Part shown: one piece after another, positions 17,298 to 26,438 of the stretch
Layout: the number at the start of each line of letters is the position of its first letter
How positions within the stretch are numbered: position 1 is the first letter of the stretch
DNA from: Bradyrhizobium sp. AZCC 1693
GTDB lineage: Bacteria; Pseudomonadota; Alphaproteobacteria; Rhizobiales; Xanthobacteraceae
DNA: 64,000 nucleotides
Assembly (NCBI RefSeq): GCF_036924745.1
Contig: NZ_JAZHSD010000001.1
Location: forward strand, 6,261,001-6,325,000
Reading direction: 5' to 3'
The notes under the pieces: generated by a model
Seen by the model: only the letters and a program-made list of their open reading frames with translations
What the model was told of the DNA's origin: nothing
The model's database searches: none
Program-made: the position numbers and the translations under genes

Positions 17298-18308
17298 TTA
17301 CTCGCGAACCGGAGCGCCTGCCTTCAGCGGGTGCGCCTTCTTGTGCCACGCCCAGGCGGTGCGGATGATCGTGGCCAGATCCGAATGCGCGGGACGGAAG
17401 TTCAATGTCGCGCGTGCGGCGGAGGGATCGGCGACCAGATAAGTCGGATCGCCCGCGCGCCGCGGCTTGACGACATGCGGGACTTCGCGGCCGGTCTCGG
17501 CCGCGATCGCCGCGAGGATTTCGCGCACCGACAAGCCGTTGCCGGTGCCGAGATTGAGCGCGCCGCCCGAATGTCCCTCGAGCAGCAGCTTGAGCGCCAG
17601 CACGTGGGCCGCCGCCAGATCAGTGACGTGGATGTAGTCGCGGATCGCCGTTCCGTCGGGCGTGTCGTAATCGTCGCCGAACACGGCAAAATCAGGCACG
17701 TGCCCCTGCAACGCCATCATGGCGCGGGGGATCAGGTGTGTCTCCACCTCGCGCAGCTCGCCGATGCCCCCAGTGGGGTCGGCGCCAGCGGCGTTGAAGT
17801 AACGCAGCGCGAACGATCCGAAGCCATAGGCCGCGCGGTAATCCGCCAGCACGCGCTCGATCATCCATTTCGAGGCGCCATAGGGGTTGATCGGCGCGCA
17901 GGGATAGTCTTCGCGCAGCGCCTTGCTGTCTGCATTGCCATAGACCGCGCCGGTTGACGAAAACACCAGGCGATTGCAGCCGGCCTCGCGCATGGTCTCA
18001 AGCAGCGACAGCGTGCCGGCGAGGTTGTTGACGTAGTATTTCTGTGGATCGGCAACGGATTCGCCGACCAGGCTGGAGGCGGCGAAGTGCATGACGGCCA
18101 CGATGTCGTGCTCGGCAAAGGTCCGCGCCAGCGTGGCCGTGTCGGCGATGTCGCCGACCACCAGCGCGCCCGCGGCGAAGCTGCGGTGGCCGGTCGAGAG
18201 ATTGTCGTAGGTGACGGGCTGGTAGCCCGCCGCATCCAATGCCCTGCAGCAGTGCGAGCCGATATAGCCGGCACCGCCGGTGACGAGAATGGCTGGGCGG
18301 CTGCTCAT
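17298..18308 (-). CDS. galE: UDP-glucose 4-epimerase
   Basis: 336 residues, extended SDR. NAD-binding GGAGYIGSH lies at about 9-17 and the catalytic YxxxK is YGASKWMIE; RYFNAAGADPTGGIGE is typical of GalE/ExoB. It interconverts UDP-glucose and UDP-galactose for polysaccharide synthesis. Its ATG overlaps the TGA of the WecG-type gene (ATGA), so translation is coupled. Last gene of the minus-strand polysaccharide operon. Confidence 0.96.
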   Translation of the reverse strand: MSSRPAILVTGGAGYIGSHCCRALDAAGYQPVTYDNLSTGHRSFAAGALVVGDIADTATLARTFAEHDIVAVMHFAASSLVGESVADPQKYYVNNLAGTLSLLETMREAGCNRLVFSSTGAVYGNADSKALREDYPCAPINPYGASKWMIERVLADYRAAYGFGSFALRYFNAAGADPTGGIGELREVETHLIPRAMMALQGHVPDFAVFGDDYDTPDGTAIRDYIHVTDLAAAHVLALKLLLEGHSGGALNLGTGNGLSVREILAAIAAETGREVPHVVKPRRAGDPTYLVADPSAARATLNFRPAHSDLATIIRTAWAWHKKAHPLKAGAPVRE

Positions 18309-19129
18309 CGGTTGTGTGTCCCGCCGATGTCAGTCGATCGGCCCTTGTTCAGCAAAAGATAGAGCGCGCGCGGGTTGGTGGTCAGATAGCGCCAGAACAG
18401 GCGGCGCGGCTCCAGCCAGATGCGCCAGGCCCATTCGAGGCCCGCACGCTGCATCCACAGCGGTGCGCGGGCGCGGCTGCCCGACAGGAAATTGAACAGC
18501 CCGCCCGCCGTCTTGATGACGCCGACATTGGAGAGGGCGGGGGTGAATTCCTCGACGAAAGCCTGTTCATAGGGAACGCCGAGCGCGACCCAGAGATAGT
18601 CCGGCGCCAATGCGTTGATCTCGACGACCTTGGCCCGCAGTGCCTCGCCCCGCAGAAAGCCGTGGCAGCGGCCGACGATCTTCAGATCAGGATATTGCTT
18701 GCGAACGCTGCCGACCGCGGCGGCGTTCTCGGCCTCGTCCGCGCCCAGCATATAGAAAGTCAGGCCGGCCGCCTGCGCCTTGCGGGCAACGGCGTGAAAC
18801 AGGTCGGTGGTCGCGACGCGCTCGGGCAGCGGCGTCTTTGATCTGAACCGCGACATGGTCACCAGCGGCTGGCCGTCGGCATTGATCAGGTCGGCGGCCC
18901 GAAACAGCCGGTCGGTCATCGGTTCGGTCGAGCAGCGCGCCAGCACCTCGCCATTGGCCGAGGTCAGATAGAGCGGGCGATTGAGGCGGCGTTGCGGGAA
19001 CACCATGTCGATCATGAAGTTCGCGGTCTGCTCGAGATCCAGCACGGCAAGCCGCAGCCCGCCCAACGTGATGCGAGGCACGCTGGCGGTAGCCGCTCTG
19101 CCGACGGGATTTACGCGACGCTCAAGCAT
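18305..19129 (-). CDS. WecG/TagA/CpsF-family glycosyltransferase
   Basis: 274 residues of GT26 type, which transfer ManNAc(A) or another hexose to a lipid-linked glycan at the membrane. Seen: LTSANGEVLARCSTEP, FYMLGADEAENAAAVGSVRKQYPDL, LWVALGVPYEQAFVEE and GVIKTAGGLFNFLSG. The ATG at 19129 overlaps the stop of the upstream Wzz/kinase gene by 8 bp. The longer frame upstream is antisense-type noise inside that gene. Confidence 0.92.
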   Translation of the reverse strand: MLERRVNPVGRAATASVPRITLGGLRLAVLDLEQTANFMIDMVFPQRRLNRPLYLTSANGEVLARCSTEPMTDRLFRAADLINADGQPLVTMSRFRSKTPLPERVATTDLFHAVARKAQAAGLTFYMLGADEAENAAAVGSVRKQYPDLKIVGRCHGFLRGEALRAKVVEINALAPDYLWVALGVPYEQAFVEEFTPALSNVGVIKTAGGLFNFLSGSRARAPLWMQRAGLEWAWRIWLEPRRLFWRYLTTNPRALYLLLNKGRSTDIGGTHNR

Positions 19130-21395
19130 ATTGCTTGTCCCGCTGCGGGCTCGCGGCCGTCGGGTTGACTTCGCTGAGGACGACACCGACCAGCTTGCGC
19201 TCGGCCCCGCCGAGCGCTGCGATGATGTCTTCCATGCTGTCGTTGATGTCGAGGTGCACCGGGAGGATCGCAACGAGCCCCTCGGCCATGTCGAGCAGCT
19301 TGCGATCGGTCGGGCTCCACGGCATGGCCGGCCCATCGAGAACCACGAGGTCATAGCCGCCGGCGGAGCGGGCCTGCGCAATCGCCTTTCGGATGGCGTC
19401 GCCGGCTTTCGCATCCGTGGTGTTGACAGCCGGCAGGATCGTAATTCCGTTAGCGGTCTGGATCGGGCTGGCGGCCTTGGCGCCGATGCCGAGCCAGCCG
19501 AAACGGCTGGGCTCGTTCCCGGCCAGGTGGCTCACCTTGTTCGACAGTGCGCGTTGCCTGAGATCGGCATCGATCAGCAGCACCTTGGCGCCGTCACGCG
19601 CCGCGGCAAGCGCGACGTTCAGCGCGGCGATGCTGCGGTCCTGATCTGCCCCGGCGCCGATCACGGCCATCACGGGCGGGGTTTTCTCGCCGGCGCGTCT
19701 GGCCAGCGCCGCGCGCATCTCGCGCAGGGCATTGAGGACAGTCATCAGCGGAAAGCCCGCACGCAGCGTCGGCCAGCCCAGACGCGTGACGTCGGCGGTG
19801 CTATCAGTTGCAAGGATGCCACCGAGCGTGCGCATCACGTCGGCTTCCTGCAGCCGCGCGATCAGCGGCTTTTCGATCAGGCTGACCGCGGGTTGCGGCC
19901 GAGTTTCGGCGGCCGGTTCCTTGGAAGCTTCTGCCGACGCTCTATCGCGTGGCTGAACCGGGTTCGTGCCCGGCATCAACCGGCTGAGCGCAATGAACCA
20001 GCCGGAGGCAGCGAGCCCGCCAAAGACAAAACCGATCATCGCGAGCAGGCTCATGGCCGGCGGGAAGGTGCGCCGCTGCGGCACGGTGGCCTCGCCGATG
20101 ATGCGTGCGTTCGAGGTGTTCAGGCTTTCCTGCTCCTCGGTTTCGCGCGATCGCTTCAGGAACGACTGATAGACGTCGCGGCTTGCCTCCACCTCGCGTT
20201 CGAGTTCGCGCAGGCGCACCGAGGCCTGGCTCATCTGGACGCTCTGGCGCTTCTGGGCTTCCAGCGCCTTGCCAAGCGAGGCTTCATAGTCGCGGGCGCG
20301 GACCAGATCGTTCTTCGCGGATTGCGCGAAGCGCTCGACCTCCTCGTTGATGGCGCGGCGCAGGTCCTGCACCTGCTGCTCCATCTGGCGCAGCGCCGGA
20401 TGACGCGGCCCCAGTTCGCTCTGCAATTCCGCCTGGCGCTTCCGCGCTTCGGCATATTGCGCGCGCAGATTGGCGATGGTCTGCGACTGCAGCGCCTCGG
20501 AGATAGCGCCGGCGTCGGAGGATGCCTTGCGGCTGGCTTCGATCTGGTCGAGTTTGGCCTGCGCGTCGAGCGTCAGCGCGCGGGCGGCGGCGAGCCGCTG
20601 GTTGCTGGCGGAGAGCTGCTGGTCGCTGATCAGCGTATCCTGGGTGCCGACGAAATTATTCTGGGCCTTGTAGACCGCGAGCGTGTTCTCGGCGTTGCGA
20701 AGCCGTTCCTGCAATTCCTTCAACCGGCCGGAGAGATCGCTGGTCGCGCGCCGCGCGGCGGCGGCCTGCGACTGCTTGGATTCGGCGAGATAGGCTTTCG
20801 AGATCGCGTTGGCGAGCATCGCCGCCTTGGCCGGCTCGTACGACCAGACGTCGATATCGACGATGAAGGTGCGGTCGGTCTTCTTGACGTTGATGTGGCG
20901 ATTGAGCGCTTCCAGCGCACCCATCTGGATCTGCTTCTGCTGCTCGGCGGTCGGCCGCAGCTCAACCCCGAACAGGCCGAGCAGCGATCCCGGGATGCCC
21001 TTCGAAACGCCGCCGCCGAACTCCGGATCCTTTTCCAGATGGGTGTCGCGGATTACCTGCAGCAGCACGTTGTTCGAGGTGATGACGCGCGCCTGGCTCT
21101 CCACCACCATCGCTAGGCCGGAAATATCCTGGGCGCGGGGCGTCAGTTCGCGATCGACCAGTTGCAGTTCGCGGGGATCGACGTAGAGCTGGGCAGACGC
21201 AGTGTATTTCGGCGTCAGGCTCTTGCCGACTGCTACCGCGACGCAGGCGAAGATCAGCGCCGCCGAGGCGATCGCGACCTTGCGTTGCCAAAGCAGCTGA
21301 GCGAGATCGAGCACGCGGAAGCCCGCCGGCGCGGCTGCCGCCGCGTGGCCGACCTCAGGCTTTGCCCGGTCTATCGGCTGGTCATAGATAAGCAT
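19122..21395 (-). CDS. Wzz/BY-kinase-type polysaccharide co-polymerase (ExoP-like)
   Basis: 757 residues, inner membrane. N-terminal Wzz domain with a membrane segment (about 38-58), long coiled coil (about 170-410), second membrane segment near 440-460, then a cytoplasmic BY-kinase-like domain (about 550-750). Walker A' VLLIDADLR is present, but the Walker A position (from about 579) reads VIGAGADQDRSIAALN and lacks the GKS/T core. Only one C-terminal tyrosine (KQYA) is seen. Chain-length control is likely, kinase activity doubtful. ATG 21395 is preferred over GTG 21425. Overlaps the next gene. Confidence 0.9.
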   Translation of the reverse strand: MLIYDQPIDRAKPEVGHAAAAAPAGFRVLDLAQLLWQRKVAIASAALIFACVAVAVGKSLTPKYTASAQLYVDPRELQLVDRELTPRAQDISGLAMVVESQARVITSNNVLLQVIRDTHLEKDPEFGGGVSKGIPGSLLGLFGVELRPTAEQQKQIQMGALEALNRHINVKKTDRTFIVDIDVWSYEPAKAAMLANAISKAYLAESKQSQAAAARRATSDLSGRLKELQERLRNAENTLAVYKAQNNFVGTQDTLISDQQLSASNQRLAAARALTLDAQAKLDQIEASRKASSDAGAISEALQSQTIANLRAQYAEARKRQAELQSELGPRHPALRQMEQQVQDLRRAINEEVERFAQSAKNDLVRARDYEASLGKALEAQKRQSVQMSQASVRLRELEREVEASRDVYQSFLKRSRETEEQESLNTSNARIIGEATVPQRRTFPPAMSLLAMIGFVFGGLAASGWFIALSRLMPGTNPVQPRDRASAEASKEPAAETRPQPAVSLIEKPLIARLQEADVMRTLGGILATDSTADVTRLGWPTLRAGFPLMTVLNALREMRAALARRAGEKTPPVMAVIGAGADQDRSIAALNVALAAARDGAKVLLIDADLRQRALSNKVSHLAGNEPSRFGWLGIGAKAASPIQTANGITILPAVNTTDAKAGDAIRKAIAQARSAGGYDLVVLDGPAMPWSPTDRKLLDMAEGLVAILPVHLDINDSMEDIIAALGGAERKLVGVVLSEVNPTAASPQRDKQYA

Positions 21396-21551
21396 CGACC
21401 CCAGCTTCCATTCGAACTGCCGCACGCATCGGCTGAGGGGTTACTCTTCGGGTCACGCCACGGGCGCCGAAAAAAAGCGCGGAACAAACGCAACAGGAAA
21501 AATTAACCATACTCGCCAAGGGACTATTCCCCGAATTGGCAAACAAAGCGT

Positions 21552-22304
21552 TTAAGCGCGGGCGCATCGCATCGCCTCCGCCATGGTCAGGGCTGGAATC
21601 TTCCGCTTCGCTGCCGCGCGGAGCGCATGGGCGAGCAAAGCGGGAGAACAGCCATAGGGGCTCGGCCGGTCGGTGACGTCGTGGCCGTAGAAAATTAACC
21701 ATCCGTTATTGGTTTGCGCCTCGTCGAACGCACGGTCGATTCCGTCACGATCCATCTCGCGATCGATCAGCGGGATGGCACGCAGGAACTGCAAGTCGAC
21801 GCTGCCGGCGTTGACGCCCTGCACGATGCTGCGGCAGGTCTGGAACTCCTTCCTGAGCTGATACTTGCGGGCGTATGAGCCGTACCCGAACGGATAGGCA
21901 AAGCTGTCGACCCGTATCGAAGGATCGAGCGCGCGAAGATAAGCTCGGTTGCGCATGATCTCCTGCATCATCGCCGCTTCGCCGAGATCGCAGGCGCGCT
22001 GATGCGAGAACGTGTGGCAGCCGATCTCGTGACCTCTGCGGTGAAGCGCGACCACATCATCGGCGTCACCCGCCACCCAGTCCGGCGCGTCGGCCCCGAC
22101 CAGGCTACCCGAGACGTAGAATGTCCCGCGCGCGCCATGGGCTTCGAGCATCTGCGCACCGGTCGTTACCGCGCTCTTCGGCAGGTCGTCGAAGGTGAAG
22201 CTGACCATCGGCCTGCGGTTGCGCAGCCGGAACAGATCGACGCGCAGGTGCATCGCCAGCCGGTGGCCGACCTTTGCCCTTGCCTCTGACAACATTGCGT
22301 TCAT
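21552..22304 (-). CDS. Polysaccharide deacetylase-family protein
   Basis: 250 residues, NodB-homology (CE4) fold. Motif 1 is SFTFDDLPKSA, motif 2 is HEIGCHTFSHQRA, and a motif-like SFAYPFGYGS follows. It has no signal peptide, so if active it works in the cytoplasm or on lipid-linked intermediates facing it. It lies 4 bp after the methyltransferase gene. Likely removes N- or O-acetyl groups from the polymer or its repeat unit (inference). Confidence 0.9.
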   Translation of the reverse strand: MNAMLSEARAKVGHRLAMHLRVDLFRLRNRRPMVSFTFDDLPKSAVTTGAQMLEAHGARGTFYVSGSLVGADAPDWVAGDADDVVALHRRGHEIGCHTFSHQRACDLGEAAMMQEIMRNRAYLRALDPSIRVDSFAYPFGYGSYARKYQLRKEFQTCRSIVQGVNAGSVDLQFLRAIPLIDREMDRDGIDRAFDEAQTNNGWLIFYGHDVTDRPSPYGCSPALLAHALRAAAKRKIPALTMAEAMRCARA

Positions 22305-22308
22305 GGTC

Positions 22309-23136
22309 TCAACGCTTTCGCAGGATCACGTGGTAGTCGCCGTGCCGCACGTCGGTGCGGGCGGACAGGAATAAGTTCATCACGCGCGCGGCGGCATCGA
22401 CGAGCACCGCGAACGCGGGCATGCGCAGCCGCATCTCGGGATAGCGCGGGCTCTCATATTGTTTGCGATAGATCATCTGCAGGCCATGCTGCTCGGCGAA
22501 CGCTTCAAGGTTCGTAAGCGTGACCAGCGGATGGAACAGCGTCGGGAACGGCGCGTGGCCGGGCAGGCCAGCTTTCTTGTCGCCGCGGACGTGGCGGTAG
22601 AACCAGACATGGAACCAGTGCGGCGAGTATTTGGTGACGACGCCGGACAGCGATCGCGGATTGGGCGCGCCAATCAGGACCATGCCGTTCGGCTTCAGCG
22701 CCTCGCAGAAGTGCAGCAGGGCTGCTTCGACATCGGGCACGTGCTCGATCACGTTGTAGCAGATCACGAGATCGAAGCTGTTGGGCTTGAAGCGGTGGGT
22801 CTGGATGTCGCCGAGGATCGCCTCCTGCGCATAGTCATTGTTGCGGATCTGGTCCTCGTCGATGTCGACCACGGTGACGTGGGCGCGGCGCAGCACCTTG
22901 AGCGGCAGGAAGCTGGTCGAGCCGCCGCCGGCTTCGTAGATCGAGAGTTCGCCCTCGGGCAGTCTGGCTTCGAGAATGCCGTGAACGGTCAAGAGGCTCT
23001 GCCGCGCCTCGCCATGCGCCAGCTCGAGCAGCGCCTGCGGATGCTGCACGGCGTCGGCTGCTGCCTGCGTGGGGTCGATCGTGACTGCCTTGTTCATCGG
23101 CCTCATCCATTCTGACGTGGGGCTTGTCTTGTTCAT
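22309..23136 (-). CDS. Class I SAM-dependent methyltransferase
   Basis: 275 residues. SAM-binding motif LSIYEAGGGSTSFLPLKVL, acidic motif VTVVDIDEDQI, and the post-motifs SFDLVICYNVIEHVPDVEAAL and KPNGMVLIGAPNP. The start at 23136 abuts the upstream stop (TAG-A-ATG); internal ATGs at 23106 and 23097 are alternatives. Probably methylates a sugar or a glycan end. Confidence 0.88.
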   Translation of the reverse strand: MNKTSPTSEWMRPMNKAVTIDPTQAAADAVQHPQALLELAHGEARQSLLTVHGILEARLPEGELSIYEAGGGSTSFLPLKVLRRAHVTVVDIDEDQIRNNDYAQEAILGDIQTHRFKPNSFDLVICYNVIEHVPDVEAALLHFCEALKPNGMVLIGAPNPRSLSGVVTKYSPHWFHVWFYRHVRGDKKAGLPGHAPFPTLFHPLVTLTNLEAFAEQHGLQMIYRKQYESPRYPEMRLRMPAFAVLVDAAARVMNLFLSARTDVRHGDYHVILRKR

Positions 23137-23137
23137 T

Positions 23138-24352
23138 CTAGTTGTCCCAATCGACGCGCTGAAAAGCTTCTATCAATGCGTGGTCCGCCTTGTGAACCGA
23201 CGGATCGAACGGCACGCGGTTGGTGCGCTGGTACTTCCAGTTGCTGCCGATCTCGCGGAAGTGCCGGAACGAAAAGTCCTTGGTGCAGAAATAAGACGCC
23301 CACCAGGAGAAGATCGAATGGACGTGCCATTGCGCATGCGTGGGACACCGGCCGGGAACCACCGTCCATTTCGGCAGGCACTCGTTCGCATCGCGCCGCA
23401 TCACGAGCCTTGAGAACTCGTATTTCGGCGGCATGAGAATCGAGAAGTCGGCGTGCCGATGCGGCGCCTTGTGCATGTTGTCGCGGATGCCGTCATCGAT
23501 GCCGATGATCCATCGCCCGCGATATCGGACGAGCCCGGTCCATGATTGTTCGGCGGCCTCAAATACGGATTGTCCCGACTTCGACAGCACCAGCTCGTCG
23601 ATGTCGGAGTTCATGGCGCTTCGGGCATTCTGCAGGAAGCGCCATCTGGCGTGCTCCCAGGCACCCAACTGGCAAAAATCGGAATCCCAGTGATCCCAGC
23701 TGTTCGCTCCTTGCGGACCGTATTTGAAAGGCCACTCCAACACGACCGAGCATCGGATGCCCGGGACCGACCGCAGCGCCGCGCTCAGGGTGGCGCTGTC
23801 ATAGGCGCTGGAGCCGTTGTCATAGATGAGAACGGCATCCGCGCCGTGAATGTCCCGGTTGAACCTCACCCAATCAAGAATCCATTCGATCGGATTGTCC
23901 TTCGACATCGTGAAGATGACGCGGCGATCCCGGAACATTTCCGACTCGTTCGGTGACACCGAGAACGCAAAACTCCCCAGTTCGCCCAGTGCCTGGATCG
24001 GGCCGGCATGCTCGGGGATGTCCAGCCACAACTGCGCGTGGCGATCGAGGTGCCTCGTCCGCGCCTTGCAGGTCCCGGCGCCGCTGATGAAGTTCGTCGT
24101 CGCGACGTCGCGCGCGAGGTTGAAGAATGGCGGCGCAAGCAGGGCGACCTTCGATTGGCTCACCTGCACCGCGTCGTAGAACAGCGTATTGCTGTCGAAG
24201 TCGCGCTCGAAATTCTCGCCCCGAAACGCGGGCGGGCGCGTCGCCTCGCGCCGCTTGTCGGTGAAGTCCGACAGCGAAACTGAATTGGTTCGACAAATGA
24301 CATGTCGATTGTCGGCTGCAACGACCGTATTTTTGCTCGCTAGCCGCATCAT
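23138..24352 (-). CDS. GT92-like (DUF23-type) glycosyltransferase
   Basis: 404 residues. The core RVIFTMSKDNPIEWILDWVRF then ADAVLIYDNGSS and the acidic motif MNSDIDELV resemble GT92/GT2-like enzymes with a DxD-type nucleotide-sugar site. No signal peptide. The ATG at 24352 overlaps the flippase TGA (ATGA); upstream continuation of the frame to 25381 is antisense-like and rejected. Assignment as a transferase is moderate; the sugar is unknown. Confidence 0.72.
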   Translation of the reverse strand: MMRLASKNTVVAADNRHVICRTNSVSLSDFTDKRREATRPPAFRGENFERDFDSNTLFYDAVQVSQSKVALLAPPFFNLARDVATTNFISGAGTCKARTRHLDRHAQLWLDIPEHAGPIQALGELGSFAFSVSPNESEMFRDRRVIFTMSKDNPIEWILDWVRFNRDIHGADAVLIYDNGSSAYDSATLSAALRSVPGIRCSVVLEWPFKYGPQGANSWDHWDSDFCQLGAWEHARWRFLQNARSAMNSDIDELVLSKSGQSVFEAAEQSWTGLVRYRGRWIIGIDDGIRDNMHKAPHRHADFSILMPPKYEFSRLVMRRDANECLPKWTVVPGRCPTHAQWHVHSIFSWWASYFCTKDFSFRHFREIGSNWKYQRTNRVPFDPSVHKADHALIEAFQRVDWDN

Positions 24353-25824
24353 GGTTCTCTTGCCGACATGCTGGGTAGTCCCGTGGACGGGGCGGTGATG
24401 GACGGGGCCGGGAGATTGCGCCGCGCGGCAAAGGCGATCACGGCCTTGCGCAAGCCGGCGATGTCGAAGGCGAAGGCGGCGGCAACATAGACAGCGCAGC
24501 CGGTTGCGACCAGCACGCCAAAGGAGAGGACGCCGATTGGAAGCAGCGGTTTTGCGAATGTCAGCACCAGCGCCATGATCGCCGTCGCCGCAACGATGCG
24601 CATGACCTGGAACGCGTTGAAGGGAAGCGGAAAGGCCTTGCGCGTGAGATACCAGCCGAAGGCGGCGCCGAAGGCTTCTACGATGACGAGGCTCGACGCC
24701 GCGCCGACCAGGCCAAATCGGGCAAGCAGGACCGGCATGACCAGCAGGTTCGCAATCAGCATCGCGATGCTCTGCGTCGTCATCATGAACGGCGTCTTGG
24801 CCAGATGAAAGCTCGCGTGGATGTAGGATTGGGAAATCGACTGAAACAGCCAGGCGAACGCCAGGATCGGCATGATCTGCGCCGCGGTCTCCCTGAACTC
24901 GCTGCCAAGGATCACGCCGGCAATATAGCTGCTCGTCAGCGCCACGCCGGCGACGGCCGGCAGGACGGCGGCCAGCAGAATTTCGAGGCTGAATTCCAGG
25001 TGCGGCCGCGCCTCGGAGGCGCCGCCGGCGGCATAGGCACGCACCGCCAGCGGAATCGTTGCGGATGCGATGCTTACCGCGGGGATCAGGATGATCTGCC
25101 GGACGAGATCGGCGGATGCGCCGTACTGGCCGACCGCATGGTCGCCCATGAAATGAAACACCAGCATCCGGTCGAGCGCGGCGTGAAGCGCAAAGACGAT
25201 GCCCGACAGCGTGATCGGAATGCCGAAGCCGGCAAACGTCCGCAAATCGGAAATCGTCGGTCCGGCGACAGGCGATCGCAGGATCGTGCCCGCAAAGAGC
25301 ATGGTCGTGACGAAATAGGTGACGGTCACCATCGCGAGCTGGCACAGTCCGCCGCCGCCGAATAGCGCCGCGGCCAGGCACAGCGTGAACGCCAGGCAGG
25401 CGCGAATGATCGACGCCGACATGAACGCGAGCGATTGCAGCCGCGCCTTGAGCAGCTCTTGTCCGAGTTCAAAGAGGCCGAGCCCGAGCGCGAAAAAGAT
25501 CGCCGCGAGATTTCGCTCCAGCGATACCGAGGTCGTCAGTGTGGCAACAAGGAGTGCGATCGGCGCGGCGAGGGCGGAGATGAGGTACGCGACGAAAATG
25601 GTTTTCCTGACGTCGACTGCGCCGCCTTCCGACTGGAAACGCAGGGCTGAGACGCGAACCCAGGTGAACAGCAATGCCGAGACGATGCCCGCGGTGCTTA
25701 GGCCGACGACGTACACGCCATACTCTTCCGGCGAGAGCAGCCGCGTGAACACGACCGCGCTCAGCAAGCCGATCGCGGCCGATACGACGCTCGCAACCGA
25801 ATAATGGAACGTTTGGCGGAGCAT
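24349..25824 (-). CDS. Wzx-type oligosaccharide flippase
   Basis: 491 residues with about 12-14 membrane segments and the MATE/MVF-like N-terminus YSVASVVSAAIGLLSAVVFTRLLSPEEYGVYVV, where RLLSPEEYG is typical of polysaccharide flippases. It should move undecaprenyl-linked repeat units across the inner membrane. First gene of the minus-strand operon, about 130 bp downstream of a sigma-54-like element. Confidence 0.92.
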   Translation of the reverse strand: MLRQTFHYSVASVVSAAIGLLSAVVFTRLLSPEEYGVYVVGLSTAGIVSALLFTWVRVSALRFQSEGGAVDVRKTIFVAYLISALAAPIALLVATLTTSVSLERNLAAIFFALGLGLFELGQELLKARLQSLAFMSASIIRACLAFTLCLAAALFGGGGLCQLAMVTVTYFVTTMLFAGTILRSPVAGPTISDLRTFAGFGIPITLSGIVFALHAALDRMLVFHFMGDHAVGQYGASADLVRQIILIPAVSIASATIPLAVRAYAAGGASEARPHLEFSLEILLAAVLPAVAGVALTSSYIAGVILGSEFRETAAQIMPILAFAWLFQSISQSYIHASFHLAKTPFMMTTQSIAMLIANLLVMPVLLARFGLVGAASSLVIVEAFGAAFGWYLTRKAFPLPFNAFQVMRIVAATAIMALVLTFAKPLLPIGVLSFGVLVATGCAVYVAAAFAFDIAGLRKAVIAFAARRNLPAPSITAPSTGLPSMSAREP

Positions 25825-25950
25825 TAAACTTTCGGTCTCAGAAGCGCGGAGTTCCGCTTCGGCAATGGGTTCAGGGTTAACGACAATTCATCTCGACAAT
25901 CTGCGGGAGGCCGGCCGTTAACCGGCGCAGAACTCCCGCAATGCCCATGG

Positions 25951-25966
25951 AGCAAGATCGGTGCCG
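25951..25966 (-). promoter_or_regulatory. Sigma-54-like promoter for the flippase operon
   Basis: On the minus strand the bases read CGGCACCGATCTTGCT, with GG and GC separated by ten bases, matching the RpoN consensus TGGCACG-N4-TTGCW at most defined positions. It points at the wzx-to-galE operon, 126 bp upstream of the wzx start. Predicted by eye. Confidence 0.5.
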
Positions 25967-26175
25967 CACCGGCGAGTTGCGTCTTGCGGCGCGTCGGCAT
26001 AGTTAACTTGCCGCTTTTTCCCTAAGTCTCTCGCGGCTGGAGCGCCGCGGCCCCACGAGGCCGGTCATTTTCGGTACATCCGCTCGGTCCACGGTGTCCG
26101 CATTTGCGACACACTGGTGCCGCTCAGCTCCGCGGTAACCATGGCGGAAGCACCGTTTCGCGCGTGCGTCCATTG

Positions 26176-26191
26176 TGGACCGGATATTGCA
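26176..26191 (+). promoter_or_regulatory. Sigma-54-like promoter before the SGNH acyltransferase
   Basis: TGGACCGGATATTGCA has the GG-N10-GC spacing and TTGCA box of RpoN promoters. Its last 15 bases are identical to the element at 29386-29400. The downstream start codon is 248 bp away, implying a long leader. Confidence 0.5.
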
Positions 26192-26438
26192 AAGCCGGTC
26201 GCTGGCATCGTCGAAGTCTTCGACGATTGGATTTCAGATGATCAGTTTTCAACGAAAACCCTTTTCGCGAGAAGCGGGGCTGCGAGCTTCCTGTTCTTTT
26301 TGATACAGCCAATCTGTCCGGCCTGTATCCTTTTGCGACCGCGAGCGCCCATCATTGCAACGGCTTCCTGCGGCACATTAACGCCGTGGCATCAGGCTTT
26401 GCCGGCCGACGCGTCCTTGCGCGGCAGGTAGAATCGAG

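Larger units (their letters stand above)
25825..26438. other. Divergent regulatory region of the polysaccharide cluster
   Basis: 614 bp without a supported gene. It holds two oppositely facing sigma-54-like elements (25951-25966 on minus, 26176-26191 on plus) and the dyad GTGTC-cgcatttgc-GACAC at 26094-26112, placed about 65 bp upstream of the plus-strand element. A 104-codon open frame at 26117-26431 has no ribosome site or recognisable content. Confidence 0.6.

Noticed and set aside
18981..21116. 711-codon open frame on the plus strand
   Set aside because: Antisense to the Wzz/BY-kinase and WecG genes, Arg/Gln/His-rich, no start context.
24353..25381. Upstream continuation of the GT92-like frame to make a 747-residue protein
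   Set aside because: That part lies inside the flippase gene in another frame of the same strand, is Arg/Gly-rich without domains, and the ATGA junction at 24349-24352 gives a natural start.
26117..26431. 104-codon open frame in the divergent polysaccharide region
   Set aside because: No Shine-Dalgarno, atypical composition, and it overlaps the putative sigma-54-like promoter.
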